Shown piece after piece: positions 30,451-40,877 of a stretch of 64,000 nt of DNA; the stretch's first letter is position 1; each line of letters starts with the position of its first letter. This DNA is from Ilex aquifolium (taxonomy: Eukaryota > Streptophyta > Magnoliopsida > Aquifoliales > Aquifoliaceae): NCBI GenBank assembly GCA_951799425.1, contig OX637398.1:22950270-23014269 (forward strand), given 5' to 3'. The notes beneath the pieces were generated by a model. The model ran no database searches. It was given only the letters and a program-made list of their open reading frames with translations, and was not told the origin of the DNA. The position numbers and the translations under genes are program-made.

Positions 30451-32404
30451 TGATGCTTGATCCGAAATGTGTACACCCAAGTGCAGGCGGTCAAGCTGTA
30501 GTAATAATCCGGTTTGAGTCCGAAGTCGAATCCACAGGGAACTTTTGTTGATATTTCTGAGGTGAGCAGTGGTAGAGACCTATTGATTGTAACCTTTGAG
30601 ATTTGCTGTGAGATATGAGTTTTTCTGGACAGAATATAAGATTCTTTCCAGGAAGATTTTCTTAACAAAATAGGTGCTAATAAAAAAAGGTCACTCTTTA
30701 GTGCAAGGATCTGGACATGTAGCTAGTTATCCGGTTTTTCATAATTGTGCTTGATAACTCAATTAACTCCCGTGTCAACAGCAAGTTAATCGGAAGATAA
30801 AGATGGATTGTGAGAATTAAGAACATGATTCCGATGTCTTTCTAGAAGTTTACAAGAATTGTCTGTGCCGAGACTTAACCCGTCTACAAACAAGCAAGTG
30901 TTTCTACAAGACATCCAATCATGATATTAATATTCCATTCTTTAAATGAAGTACAATAAGGGGGAAGATTGAGGGGTAGTCATGAGGATCTAGCCGGGGT
31001 ACTTGCCTTGAACTGATGAGTCTTTCTATGCAAGAGTCATCCATGTCATAGAAAGAACCCACAATTATACAAAGTACCCTAGCTTTGCTAGATGCAATCA
31101 ATCATCCAATAACAAGAAGAAATAAGCGTTAAGCATAGAAACATTGCACAAATATGATTCCCGGATAACTTATACATGCCCTTCTCCTCTTACTAAAGAG
31201 TGAATGAGAAACTACTCACTCTTCATGGCTTGGGTAAAGCTAGAAAAGTGAGTGATGCTCATCCCTCCAAGTAGAGAACTTATAAGATAAAGTAACAACA
31301 AATGCGTAGCCAATCTTTAACAAAGAATGGGTGAATCACATTCCACCCTTCACGGCTTTGGTAAAGCTCTAGAAAAGTGGAAGAGTTTCACTCTTCTAAG
31401 AAAGAAAGAAGCGCAAGCAATGGAAGTGAAATGTATGAACAATAAAAGTAGAAGAAAGCTAGTCACATTTGGAGGGTGGCTTCCTCAACCAAGAATTGGA
31501 GGGTTGCTTCATCAACCAAAAGGTGAGCTATCTCTCTTCTATGCATGAAAAATGAAAGCATAAACATAAGCATAAACATAAAACTACTGTTATAACAAGC
31601 AAGAGATGTTGGACTAAAGCCAAACTAATCTCTAAAATAAAGACTTCATACAAGGGAAATGAGCTAAATCTACAATGAGAGTGGGAGTCTAAGCCTCCAT
31701 CAACTTTCCTACCTCCTACTTAGCTCCCATAACTCTCCAACAAGGGGAGTATTTATAGGCAAGAGGAGGAGACAAAGGGGGGGGGGGGTGAAGGAATAGT
31801 GTTTGCCGCCCAAGTCCAAGTGAACAGTCAACAACTCTGCTGCCAGTCTGTGGATAACATTCGAACGTGAGTTGGCGTTCGAACATTCTTTCTGTTTTTG
31901 CACTAAGGGCATTCGAACGTTTACTGGCGTTCGAACGTTTCTTCTGTTTTTGCACTGAGGGCGTTCGAACGCCAGATTTGCTTTGACCCTATCACTCGAG
32001 TAGTCTGGTGGTCTTCTGTGAGGTTCAGTTCCAACTCTTTGCAGTGGTCTGGTCTTCCATCAACTCAAGTGTACGTTCGAACGTGAGTTGGCGTTCGAAC
32101 GTGACACTCAAGTGCTTCAGAGCTCCAGTCTTCTTTCCTAACTGCAACACGCCTTCTCTTCAGCAGTTGAGTCTGCAACAGTGCAATGTGGACGTTCGAA
32201 CGTGATTTGGCGTTCGAACGTTCTGGCTGTGCTCCAAGCTTTTCCAATTTTGGCCCTAATGTGCTGGTGCTGCATCCAAGTGTGGTACTTGTTGTTCTTG
32301 GGTCCTTGTTCAATTTAGGGCCTGAAATGACATCACTTAAACTCCATTAAAGTACAATTAGTCTTAAAATGTCATAATAACATGTCAATTTTAAGTACTA
32401 ATCA
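30451..32404 (-). mobile_element. solo LTR inserted in the env-like ORF
   Basis: 1954 bp bounded by TGATGCTTGATCC and TACTAATCA, with a perfect CGTTC duplication on each side. - orientation is shown by the TATA box (31750-31757, reversed) and the Athila-type block (30524-30540). No internal primer site, polypurine tract or gene is present, so it is a recombined solo LTR. A poly-G run lies at about 31778-31788. Confidence 0.88.
31859..32221. repeat. GTTCGAAC palindrome cluster in solo LTR U3
   Basis: Copies of ACGTTCGAACGT or GCGTTCGAACGC-type words at about 31859, 31875, 31910, 31927, 31961, 32073, 32091, 32192 and 32210. They often occur as pairs separated by GAGTTGG or GATTTGG. All lie 100-470 bp upstream of the TATA box on the - strand. 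Confidence 0.9.
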
Positions 32405-32409
32405 CGTTC
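32405..32409 (+). repeat. target site duplication of solo LTR (right)
   Basis: CGTTC, identical to 30446-30450. Confidence 0.9.
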
Positions 32410-32984
32410 ATGACCGGGAAGCAAATGGAGGTGGCGCTTTTGATATGGGAATTCATGAAGGAGTTCGCTCAGGCTGCAAAGCTGAAGGCGAATCTCCCCT
32501 TCGCCAACCTCGTCACTAGGATGTGCTCGCATTGCAAGGTCAAGGCCTATGCACATGATGTGCTGCTCCCCCTAAGACTGGTGCAATTGGGAAATCGAGC
32601 AGTAGTAAGAGGGCAGCGAGGACTGGGGGTGAGAGAGCTAGTGCCTCGGGACCTGGGCCATCCTCAGCTGAGCCATCATCTTTTGGACCTTCTACTTCGG
32701 CCCCGGTCCGCACTATGTCTCAGTGTTTGGACGCCCTAGAGACTAAGATGCATGGACTTTCACTGATGGTGACTCGGATCTTCCAACATATCTTTTCGGG
32801 CGAGCCTATCCCCAGTGGACCTCTGTCGCCTCTGACTGGACCTTCTACTTCCGCTCCCATGACTTCTATAGTTGTCAAGGTAGGAGGCTCTGGCGATGAC
32901 GATGATGACGACGAGGAGGAGGGTGGTGATGAGAATGAGCCTGGGAACAATGATGATGATGCTGGAGATGAGGACGACGAGTAG
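32410..32984 (+). pseudogene. env-like / Transposase_32-type ORF of Athila, part 2
   Basis: The codon after the target duplication continues the frame of part 1 (MTGKQMEVALLIWEFMKEF, LPFANLVTRMC). Near 32570 a one-base change in the run CTCCCCCTAAG shifts the frame to a Ser/Pro/Gly-rich linker that reaches MSQCLDALETKMHGLSLM, a probable helix. It ends in an acidic tail (DDDDDDEEEGG, then DDDAGDEDDE) with the stop at 32982-32984. The same linker, helix and acidic tail recur at 63679-64000 on the - strand. Confidence 0.68.
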
Positions 32985-33283
32985 TTGTGTCGTCGTGTTT
33001 TTTGTTTCTTTTGGTTTTAGGTTGTACATAGTTAGGGTTAGTTTTATCGACTTAGTAGATGATGGGACGTTTTGTTTTGAACTCTAACTCATTGTACTGA
33101 ACTTCTGAAAATGATTAATGAAAAGTACTACAGTTGTTTCATTTTATCTTGCCCAAGTCTATTTCTCTAATTGCATTGTGATTTTTGCATTTTGTATGTT
33201 TGATGATTTACTTGTATGAATGGGTTGTTGTAGTTTTATACCTTGTGGTTTGAAATAAAGTTTGCTAGGGACTAGCAAAACTC
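32985..33283 (+). other. Athila 3' UTR
   Basis: Short untranslated stretch ending in TTTGCTAGGGACTAGCAAAA, a hairpin (GCTAGGGACTAGC) just before the polypurine tract. It is shared with 42867-42887 and, inverted, with 63385-63405 and 53696-53706. Confidence 0.7.
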
Positions 33284-33296
33284 AAGTTGGGGGGTG
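33284..33296 (+). other. polypurine tract of Athila element
   Basis: AAGTTGGGGGGTG directly before the LTR start TGATTTGCAC. Same tract at 42891-42903 and, inverted, at 63366-63378. Confidence 0.85.
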
Positions 33297-33844
33297 TGAT
33301 TTGCACAAAACATTGCACATTAGTTATGTTTTTATAACCTTTTATACTTGCTTTTGTGATTGAAATGGGAGGAAATGCAATTATGCAAACAATTAATGGT
33401 GTTGTTGTGTGATTGTAGGTAAAGAGTTGGAAATGGCTTGAGTTAAGCCCCCATAGTAGTGCTCAAAGTCAATGGAGATGAGGGGTGGCTTAAAGGGTAT
33501 GATTCTCCCACTTGTCCCCTGTTATATTCTACATACATACATACCTCCCTACACTTAAGGTTGGACTTTGGAGGCTAATGCATTAATGAGGAAGAGAGAG
33601 AAGGTGGAAGTCTGGGAAGTTGCAGGCTAGGCTTGTCCTAGCCTGTCCAAGCCATCAACTCAACCCCCCATTGATGGGATACCTGCACACACATGCTATA
33701 GGGCTTGATGGATGAAAATGCAGGGAGTTACACCATTGTAGGAGGATATTCAGCATATAGAGAGAGAAGCTCAAGGAAGAAGACATAGTTTTAGAGAAAA
33801 TGTTTGTATTTTTGCATTTTCCTACCCATTTCACTTGTAGTAAG
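33297..33844 (+). mobile_element. 3' LTR of Athila element, left part
   Basis: Begins TGATTTGCACAAAACATTG. It is interrupted after GTAAG (33840-33844) by a reverse-oriented solo LTR and continues at 35694. Together the two parts give an LTR of about 1.5 kb. Confidence 0.8.
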
Positions 33845-35688
33845 TGCTTGAGTTATTCCGTCGTTCCTAATTTCCGACCATGATTCTGGTTGTGTGTATG
33901 GATTATACGGTTAGGTGAGTGTCACTCTCCCTCAGATGTCATGCAAGAAATGGGAAAACGGGTGTGTGAATAAAATGTGTGTGTGTACAAAAGTGATGCC
34001 CAAGTGTAGAGAGACTTTTGAGTGTCATGTTTTACTTGGAATTCGTATTCCAAGGTCGTCTACTCAGGGAAGGAAGTTGAATTATGTTGAAGGTGATTTT
34101 GTGAAAATGTAAAAGTGTAAAATCTTTGAGTTTGTGTTTTGGTGAGTGAGATTTTGATAAAGATGCAATGGAAACAATGTTGGCTAATCCAAAAAGTTCA
34201 TTCCAATGGGAATGTCAAATCAACTCAACACATTCTTCCAATGGTGCATATGTGTTCGATTGATTTGTAGGAAGCGAGGGACTAAAATGGAAGTGAGGGC
34301 TCAAGTATACCCCGTGACAAGTCTACGATATATCAAGAACTCACAACCACGTCCGCACTCAATCTAGTCAAACCAAACCACCTTTCACTACAAGGAAGAA
34401 TGAACGAGAGTCAATTTCACATACCCAAGAGGAAATCTCCCTTGGATTAGCCAACTAAAAATCTAGCTACTCATATTAAATACAAAGACATTCATAATGT
34501 AAAGACACATATTGAAGAAATGAAGATTAAAACTTGTATTAATGCTAAGAAAGTTAAACTACGAAAATAAGTTCATTTAATACCCATATGTAAAGCTTGA
34601 ATGGAAAACTCAAATACAAACATGGTAGATTCAAGAACATTAAACTTGCAATACACTTGAAATAAATGAGATTAAAGTGAAAGAACTAAGGATTACAAGA
34701 GTATTACAGCTTACTAGAAGTGAAATGGGTATGAAAATGCAAAAATCCAAACTTTCTCTTTCTAGAACTTCATCTTCTTCCTTGGGAACTTCTCTCTCTA
34801 AACTACTCCTAAGCTTAGGTAGCCTTTCCCTCCTCCAAAACTTGTGTGAAGCTGATTATATGGTTTAGAGACCTTTGCATTTTTGTCCATAGGGCTCCTC
34901 TAGCATGTGTGTGCAGGCCTCCCATCAATGGGAGGTGAGTTGATGGCTTGGACACCCACCATGCCTCCTCCTTCTCTCTCCTCCTATCCCATCCTCCATC
35001 TTCCCCAAGCTGATTTTAGGGTGTAGGAGACATGTATATATGTAGAATATGTCAGGGGACAAGTGGGAGAATCATAGGTGGGACCCCCAAGTGGCAGAGC
35101 ATTGAGTTGCAGGTGTTCTGGCGTTTTTGGGCCAAACCTTCGGGAAGGTCGAAGCAAACCTTCGGGAAGGTTTTTTTCCAATAGGCAAAACATTCTGGAA
35201 GGTGCCAGCTCAAGACCATTTTTCATAAAATTGTCATAATTTTTTATCCAACCATCCGATTGAGCTGAAATTTTGACACAAGATAGAGGACATCAATATC
35301 TACAACTTTCATGTTTTATACCTTTTCATATTATAAGTGGATCATGGTAAAAATGTATAAAATAGAGGTACTGATACTAATTAGTGCGGGTGCGGGTACC
35401 AAAATTCCACTAGACTTAGATACCGGTGCCTATGATACCAAATATCACTACCTCCTTGATTTCTTTCACTTTAAAGCCTTACAATCCTCATATAATGTGT
35501 CCATCTCTTCACCACTCATCCACACTTAGTTGCAGGGTTCCGAAAGCCATCATTTACCCTATGATAACCTGCAACATCAAAATTTTCACACTATTCATAA
35601 ATTCGACTAACTCTAAGTAATTAAATGGAAAGTTCAGTTAAAATGCATGTAATGAGGCCGTTAAATATGTAATATTACGCGCTCATCA
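33845..35688 (-). mobile_element. solo LTR nested in the Athila 3' LTR, opposite strand
   Basis: 1844 bp from TGCTTGAGTTATT to GCGCTCATCA, flanked by GTAAG and ATAAG (one mismatch). Its reverse complement matches the LTRs at 38045 and 42904 from end to end, including the start TGATGAG and the block at 34054-34070. It carries decayed CCTTCCGGAAGG palindromes at 35134-35205. Confidence 0.85.
35134..35205. repeat. decayed CCTTCCGGAAGG palindromes in solo LTR
   Basis: ACCTTCGGGAAGGT (35136-35149), a second copy just after, and CATTCTGGAAGGTG. All cores have changed from CCGG, unlike the young element at 38045. Confidence 0.75.
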
Positions 35689-35693
35689 ATAAG

Positions 35694-36622
35694 CTGTAAG
35701 ACTCTTATAATCTTCATTTAATGAACTTTAATGTCATTTATTTCAAGTGAATTCCAAGTTTAGTCATGTATCTTTGAATCTACCATTGTTGCATATGAGT
35801 TTTTCACTTCAAGCTTTTTAGTTGGGTATTAAATGCACTTCTCTTTGTAGTTAACTTTTCTTTACATTAATACAAGTATTAATCTCCATTTCATTACCAT
35901 GTCTCTTTCTACATTGTACATCTTTGCATTTAATATGAGTACCTAAGTTTTATGTTGGCTAATCCAAGGGAGATTTTATCTTGGGTATGCTAAATCAACT
36001 CTCATCCATTCTCCCTCGTAGTGTAAAGTGTTCGGTTTGACTAGGTTGAGTGCAGACGTGATTGTGAGCTCTTGATACACCATAGACTTGTCATAGGGTA
36101 TGCTTGAGCCTATGCCACATTAATCCCTCACTTCCTACGAATCAATCGAACACCTAAGCACCATTGGAAGAATGTTTTGAGTTGATTTGGCATTTCCATT
36201 GGAATGACCTCTTCGGATTAGCCAACACTATTTCCATTGCATTTTCAATCGAAAAATTCACTCACCAAAACACAAATTCACAAGATTTTACACTTTTCCA
36301 TTTTTACAAAATTACCTTCACACAATTCAACCTTCCGTCCCTGAGGAGACGACCTTGGAATACTTAATTCCAAGTAAAACACGGCACTCGAAAGTCTCTC
36401 TACGCTTGGGGAGCACTTTTACACACACACACATTTTCATTCCACACACATTTTTTCCATTTCTTGCATGATATCCAAGGGAGAATGACACACACATTTT
36501 CATTCAACACACGTTTTTCCCATTTCTTGCATGATATCTGAAGGAGAGTGACACTCACCGAACCGTATAAGCCACATACACATTACTGGAATCATGGTCG
36601 GAGATTAGGGTGAATGATATCA
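35694..36622 (+). mobile_element. 3' LTR of Athila element, right part
   Basis: Resumes the host LTR after the solo LTR and its duplication (35689-35693). It includes the Athila block TCCCTGAGGAGACGACC (36338-36354) and a duplicated segment around CCATTTCTTGCATGATATC (about 36455-36540). It ends GAATGATATCA at 36622, followed by Tat-lineage RNase H. Confidence 0.8.
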
Positions 36623-37860
36623 AGCAGCAGCCGACATGAATGTAGAACGACTTCAAGTATTCTCCGCTTCGCAATTAGTTGTGAATCAAGTATTGGGGGA
36701 GTACTCGACAAGGGATGAGTGAATGCTTACCTATTCTGGCTTATCTAGATGGGAAATCAGTCGCATTCCATGGATATCAATTCAAAAAATTACCCGAGCA
36801 AAAAACTCCAAGGCTAATGCCTTGGTCTCCTTGGCTTCAGCGGATGAGGAGAAGGCGAACGTAACCATTAAAGTTAAGTGTCGAGACCAACCAAGCATAG
36901 AGTATCAACCACCCTCTGAAGTTCTATCAATCGAACCAGGACCCAGTTGGATGGATCCAATTATAGATTATCTCAAGGATGGGGGGCATTGCCCAAGAAC
37001 AAGAGGGATGTACACAAGATTCCCCTTAAATCCACAAGCTTCTGGCTATCCCCAAAAGAAGAGTTATACCGACGTTCATTCATAGGCCATACCTATTTTG
37101 TGTACATCCAAGCAAATTGCAGGACATCTTCTTCAAGATCCACGAGGGGAGTTATGGTGCTCATACTGGGGGAAGTTCGTTGGCCCACCGAGCACTCTCT
37201 CAAGGATACTGGTGTCCTTATATGCAGAAAGATGTGCAGCAGTACATAAGGTGTTGCAAGAAGTGCTAGTTATTTTTGCCAATACGAAGACAACCCACGC
37301 AAGATTTGCTATCTCTCATGAGTCCATGGCCTTTTGCACAATGAGGACTTGACATCATTGCTCCAATGCCTCGAGCACCCGGGAATAAGAGATTTCTCCT
37401 TGTCAGAACAGATTACTTTACAAAATGAATAGAGACAGAGCCCCTATCTAATATTTGGGACACAGATACTAGAAATTTCATCTAGAAGAATCTCATCACA
37501 AGGTACGACATGCCAATGACTCTTATTTCAAATAATGGGACCCAATTTGAAAGTAGGCCCTTTAAGGCATTTTGCAAGCACTATGGGATACCAAACCACT
37601 ACTCCACGCTTGCCTACCCTCAAAGCAATGGGTAAGCTGAGATCTCAAATAAAACAATCTTAGATGGAATCAAAAAAAGTTTGGAAAAAGTGAAAGATAG
37701 ATGGGTAGAAGAGTTTCCCAGTATGCTATGGATGTACCGAACCACACCACGACGGGCAATGGGGGAAATCCCCTATACGTTAGTTTATGAAATGGAGGTT
37801 GTAATACCCCTAGAAATTGGTCTTCCTACAAAGGAAGTTGAAAAGGTAGTTCTCCCTTAG
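36623..37860 (+). pseudogene. Tat-lineage RNase H and integrase remnant
   Basis: Starts inside RNase H (VFSASQLVVNQVLGEYSTRDE), then KANALVSLASADEEKANV and PSWMDPIIDYLKDG, the linker typical of Tat/Ogre-type elements. Integrase pieces follow in several frames: YRRSFIGHTYF, RTDYFTK near 37400, then ISNNGTQFES near 37530 and KPLLHACLPSKQWVS-type text in shifted frames near 37600, ending EVVIPLEIGLPTKEVEKVV. Many stops and frameshifts; the catalytic core is incomplete. It is followed directly by an antisense coiled-coil ORF. Confidence 0.75.
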
Positions 37861-38044
37861 CCTTTTGCATTCCTTGTTCAAAAAATTTATGCTCCTACTC
37901 TTGCAAACTAGCTTTGAAAGATTCATACTCTTCAAGAAGGGTGGCATGCTCCACTTGAACAAGAGAGAGCTCTGTAATGGCCGTCGACTTTGAAGTCTTC
38001 AGCTCGGTCACCTACGCAGAAAGCTTCCATTCTCCTTAGTCAAC
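37861..38044 (-). pseudogene. Tat antisense ORF, C-terminal coiled coil (split)
   Basis: The - strand reads KSTAITELSLVQVEHATLLE and EYESFKASLQE before a TAG, with heptad-like spacing. It is the continuation of the antisense ORF at 44784-46241, separated by the young insertion with a TCAAC target duplication. Confidence 0.6.
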
Positions 38045-39914
38045 TGATGAGAGCAAAATATTGCATATTTGATGGCCTCATTATATGCATTTTAACTCAA
38101 ATTTTGCATTTAAGTACTTAGTGTTAGCCAAAGTTGTGAATAATGTTGATATTTTGATGTTGCATGTTTTGATAGCTTAAATGATGGATTTTAGGACTTT
38201 GCAACTATGTTGGATGTGAGGTGAAGTGGTGGACTCATGAGGATTGAGAGGCTTGGAAGGTAAAGAAATCAAGAAAAATGCATTTTGGATGAAGACCTTC
38301 CGGAAGGTTTATGAAGACCTTCCGGAAGGTTTAGCCCACTGGAATTTCGTAATTTTGACATTGTACCACAGTTTTTCTAAATTTTGACCATGATCTACTT
38401 CTAATTTGAAAAAGTTCAAAACATGAAAGTTGTAGATATGGATTGCCTTTTTATTGTGTCAAAATTTCAGCTCAATCCAACGGTTGGATCAAAATGTATT
38501 ATTTTTCTACCAAAACTGGTCCAGAGCTGTCACCAGATTCCAGTAGGTTAAACCTTCCGGAAGGTTGTCATCGTTCTTCCGGAAGGTCTTGCCCAGAATG
38601 CGAAAAACAGCCTGCAACTCAACTTTGCAGCTTGGGGGTCCCACCTAATCTTCTCCCACTTGCTCCCCAACATTATCTTACACAAGCACATGCTTCCCTT
38701 ACACATTTGGAGGACTTTAGAGGCTTTGCATTGAAGAAGGCATGGGAGGGAAGTGGGCTACCATGGGGGTGTTGTCCTAGCTTGTCCAAGGAAATCAACT
38801 CAGCCCCTCTTTGGTGTAAGACCTGCACACACCTAGGGGGACCCTCCATGGATGAAATTCAAGGCTCTCACTCTCCATTATACATTCAACATTCAACACA
38901 CAAGGAAAGGGGTTGGCTATCTAAGCTTAGGAGTAGATATAGAGAGAGAGTTCCAAGGTTGAAGATGATGAATAGTAATTTCGTTTTTGCATTTTCTTCA
39001 TCCATGTCATTGCTGTAAGCTACATTCCTCTTGTAATCTTCATTTCTTACATTGTAATCCCCTTTATTTCAAGTATGTTGCAAGTTAATTACATGTTCTT
39101 CATTTCACCATTTATGCTTTCAAGTTCTTCATTTTTAGCTTAAAATGGGTATTGAATGTTTTTGTTCATAGCTTTAGATTTCTTGCTTCAAGTTTAGTTT
39201 CATGCTTTAAAGCTTCATTTCTATACAATGTCTTTCATTTACATTATGCTTGTCTTTCCTTTATGCATTTTTAATATGAGTAGCTAGGATTTAAGTTGGT
39301 TAATCCAAGGGAAAATTCCTCTTGGGAATACTATTTTCAACTCTTCTTCATTCCTCCCTTTTGAGTCGAATGGTTCGGTTTGACGGGGTTGAGAGTGGAT
39401 GAGTTGGTGAGCCTTTGATATTCCGTAGGCCTAGTCACGGTTTATGCTTAGATACTCACCAATCTCGTCCCTAGCTTCCCCCGAATCAATCGTTCATTCA
39501 TGCTCAATCGGAAGAAGGCTTTGAGTTGATTTGGTATTCCCATTGGAATGAACCCTTTGGATTAGCCAACACTTGCTTTATTTGCATTTTCATTTACAAA
39601 ACTCAAACAAAAGATTTTACATTTTCTTTTCACTTTTGCAAAATCACTTTCACAAAACTCCCTTTCCTTCCCTGAGGAGACGACCTTGGAATACTCTTCC
39701 AAGTAAAACACCGACAACGAAAGACTCCTTGCGATTGGGGAGCACTTTTGTTCACACACACGCACTCATTTCACATCCATTTTGTTGTTGTTTCCTATCT
39801 TCTTGCATCATCCGGAGGGAGAGTGACACTCCCCCATCACTATAAGCCACATACACACATTGAGGGTGAGGGTGATGTTACGAGGTTAGGAACGACGTAA
39901 TTATCAATCAATCA
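38045..39914 (+). mobile_element. 5' LTR of the non-autonomous Athila relative
   Basis: 1870 bp, TGATGAGAGC to ATCAATCAATCA. Palindromes lie 250-543 bp in; the block TCCCTGAGGAGACGACC is at 39669-39685. The spurious frames of about 190 and 90 codons inside it repeat in the other LTR and are not genes. Confidence 0.93.
38294..38587. repeat. CCTTCCGGAAGG palindromes in 5' LTR
   Basis: ACCTTCCGGAAGGT at 38295-38308 and 38317-38330, the full 16-mer AACCTTCCGGAAGGTT at 38551-38566, and CTTCCGGAAG at 38576-38585. All four cores are intact. The second copy has one change in the 3' LTR (near 43185-43195). Confidence 0.92.
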
Positions 39915-39917
39915 TTT

Positions 39918-39935
39918 TGGCGCCGTTGCCGGTGA
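39918..39935 (+). other. primer binding site, tRNA-Asp type
   Basis: TGGCGCCGTTGCCGGTGA, three bases after the LTR end. This is the primer site characteristic of Athila-lineage elements (tRNA-Asp 3' end ...CCGGCAACGGCGCCA). Confidence 0.88.
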
Positions 39936-40046
39936 AGGTTAAGCGTCGAGTTCGAGGGTGATTTTGGGACGGCATAAGGTAAGTCTTGTGATTTTCATCA
40001 CGGGCCAAGGTATGTCGTCTAACTTGTAAATATTTTGTTTTATATA

Positions 40047-40877
40047 ATGTCTTATAATTATTATGAAAATGTATCAAATGCCCCTTATTATGAAAATGTG
40101 TGTGAGATTTGTGATGACCTTGGGCTCATCTCTTGTATGTGCCAAATAAATTATCCAGTTCAAGACTTTGCATGCGAAAACTTTTACCCCAACCATTATG
40201 TTTCACCGAGTTATCCGAGTTATGGTTGGGAGAATGAACCGTATAATTTTCCATCCAATCTCACACCACCAAATGAATTTTGTCATTATCCAACGTATGA
40301 GGACTTAACCGAACAAGCATTGGAAAATACTTTTTGCGAGTTTATGCAATGCCAATTGGAATTCAATGTCCAATTAGGCGAGTTTATGCAAAGCCAAATG
40401 GAATTCAATGCCCAAATAACTCAACAACTTGATACATTGACTAATGCTATAATTGTTATGCATGAAGAACAACACCTTGAGCATAGTCAATGTATTGAAA
40501 ATGATCCCCCCATTGAAATGCATATTGATGTTGAATCTCCCACCACTCTAGATTGTGAAACATTTAATGAAGTTATTATCTCACATGAGGCTAATGAGCC
40601 CAAGGTCATTTTGCCATCTTTGAGTGGTGTTGAGATTCACATTTCTCAACTTGGGGAGGGCATTGAAATGGAGTCAAGTGTTCTTAATGAGAAATTGTAT
40701 ATTCCATTTGTTGCATTGCATAAACTCGCATACATCTTGGTTCGGTTGAGATTTTTGAATTATTATCCCTTGTATGGTTGGATAGATTGGATAGAAAGGG
40801 CATTTATACAACACAAAAATTTTAAAATCAAAAAAATTCATGGGCGCAAGGTCATATCCGAATTGAAGCCGGATTGA
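40047..40877 (+). CDS. degenerate Gag-derived ORF of the non-autonomous element
   Basis: A 277-residue acidic, Tyr/Glu/Asn-rich protein (an ATG at 40035 would add four residues). Residues 19-32 read CEICDDLGLISCMC, a CX2CX4HX4C knuckle in which the His is Leu (CTC, one base from CAC). It is followed by YGWENEPYNF, matching the GW.NHPNFSW motif after the knuckle in Athila Gag, and then QCQLEFNVQLGEFMQSQMEF, matching its Gln-rich linker. So it derives from the Gag C-terminus; the second half (residues 150-277) I do not recognise. The frame is intact in a very young element, so the protein may still be made. An RNA-packaging or Gag-interacting role is a guess. Confidence 0.65.
   Translation: MSYNYYENVSNAPYYENVCEICDDLGLISCMCQINYPVQDFACENFYPNHYVSPSYPSYGWENEPYNFPSNLTPPNEFCHYPTYEDLTEQALENTFCEFMQCQLEFNVQLGEFMQSQMEFNAQITQQLDTLTNAIIVMHEEQHLEHSQCIENDPPIEMHIDVESPTTLDCETFNEVIISHEANEPKVILPSLSGVEIHISQLGEGIEMESSVLNEKLYIPFVALHKLAYILVRLRFLNYYPLYGWIDWIERAFIQHKNFKIKKIHGRKVISELKPD

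Larger units (their letters stand above)
22372..36622 (+). mobile_element. Athila-lineage Ty3/gypsy element, 5' truncated
   Basis: On +: gag C-terminal half, protease, RT, RNase H, integrase, a 2.5-kb noncoding region, an env-like ORF, a polypurine tract and a 3' LTR ending at 36622. The 5' LTR, primer site and gag N-terminus are missing; the left end abuts the pararetroviral fragment. Two solo LTRs have inserted (30451-32404 and 33845-35688). All pol reading frames are broken. Confidence 0.88.

Noticed and set aside
32720..33029. ORFs on the - strand opposite the acidic tail
   Set aside because: Shadows of the Asp/Glu-rich codons (GAT/GAC/GAG) read in reverse as Ser/Pro/Ile runs.
38443..39018. 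191-codon ORF and its partner at 43496-43882
   Set aside because: Lies wholly in the LTR of the non-autonomous element, and the frame length differs between two nearly identical LTRs.
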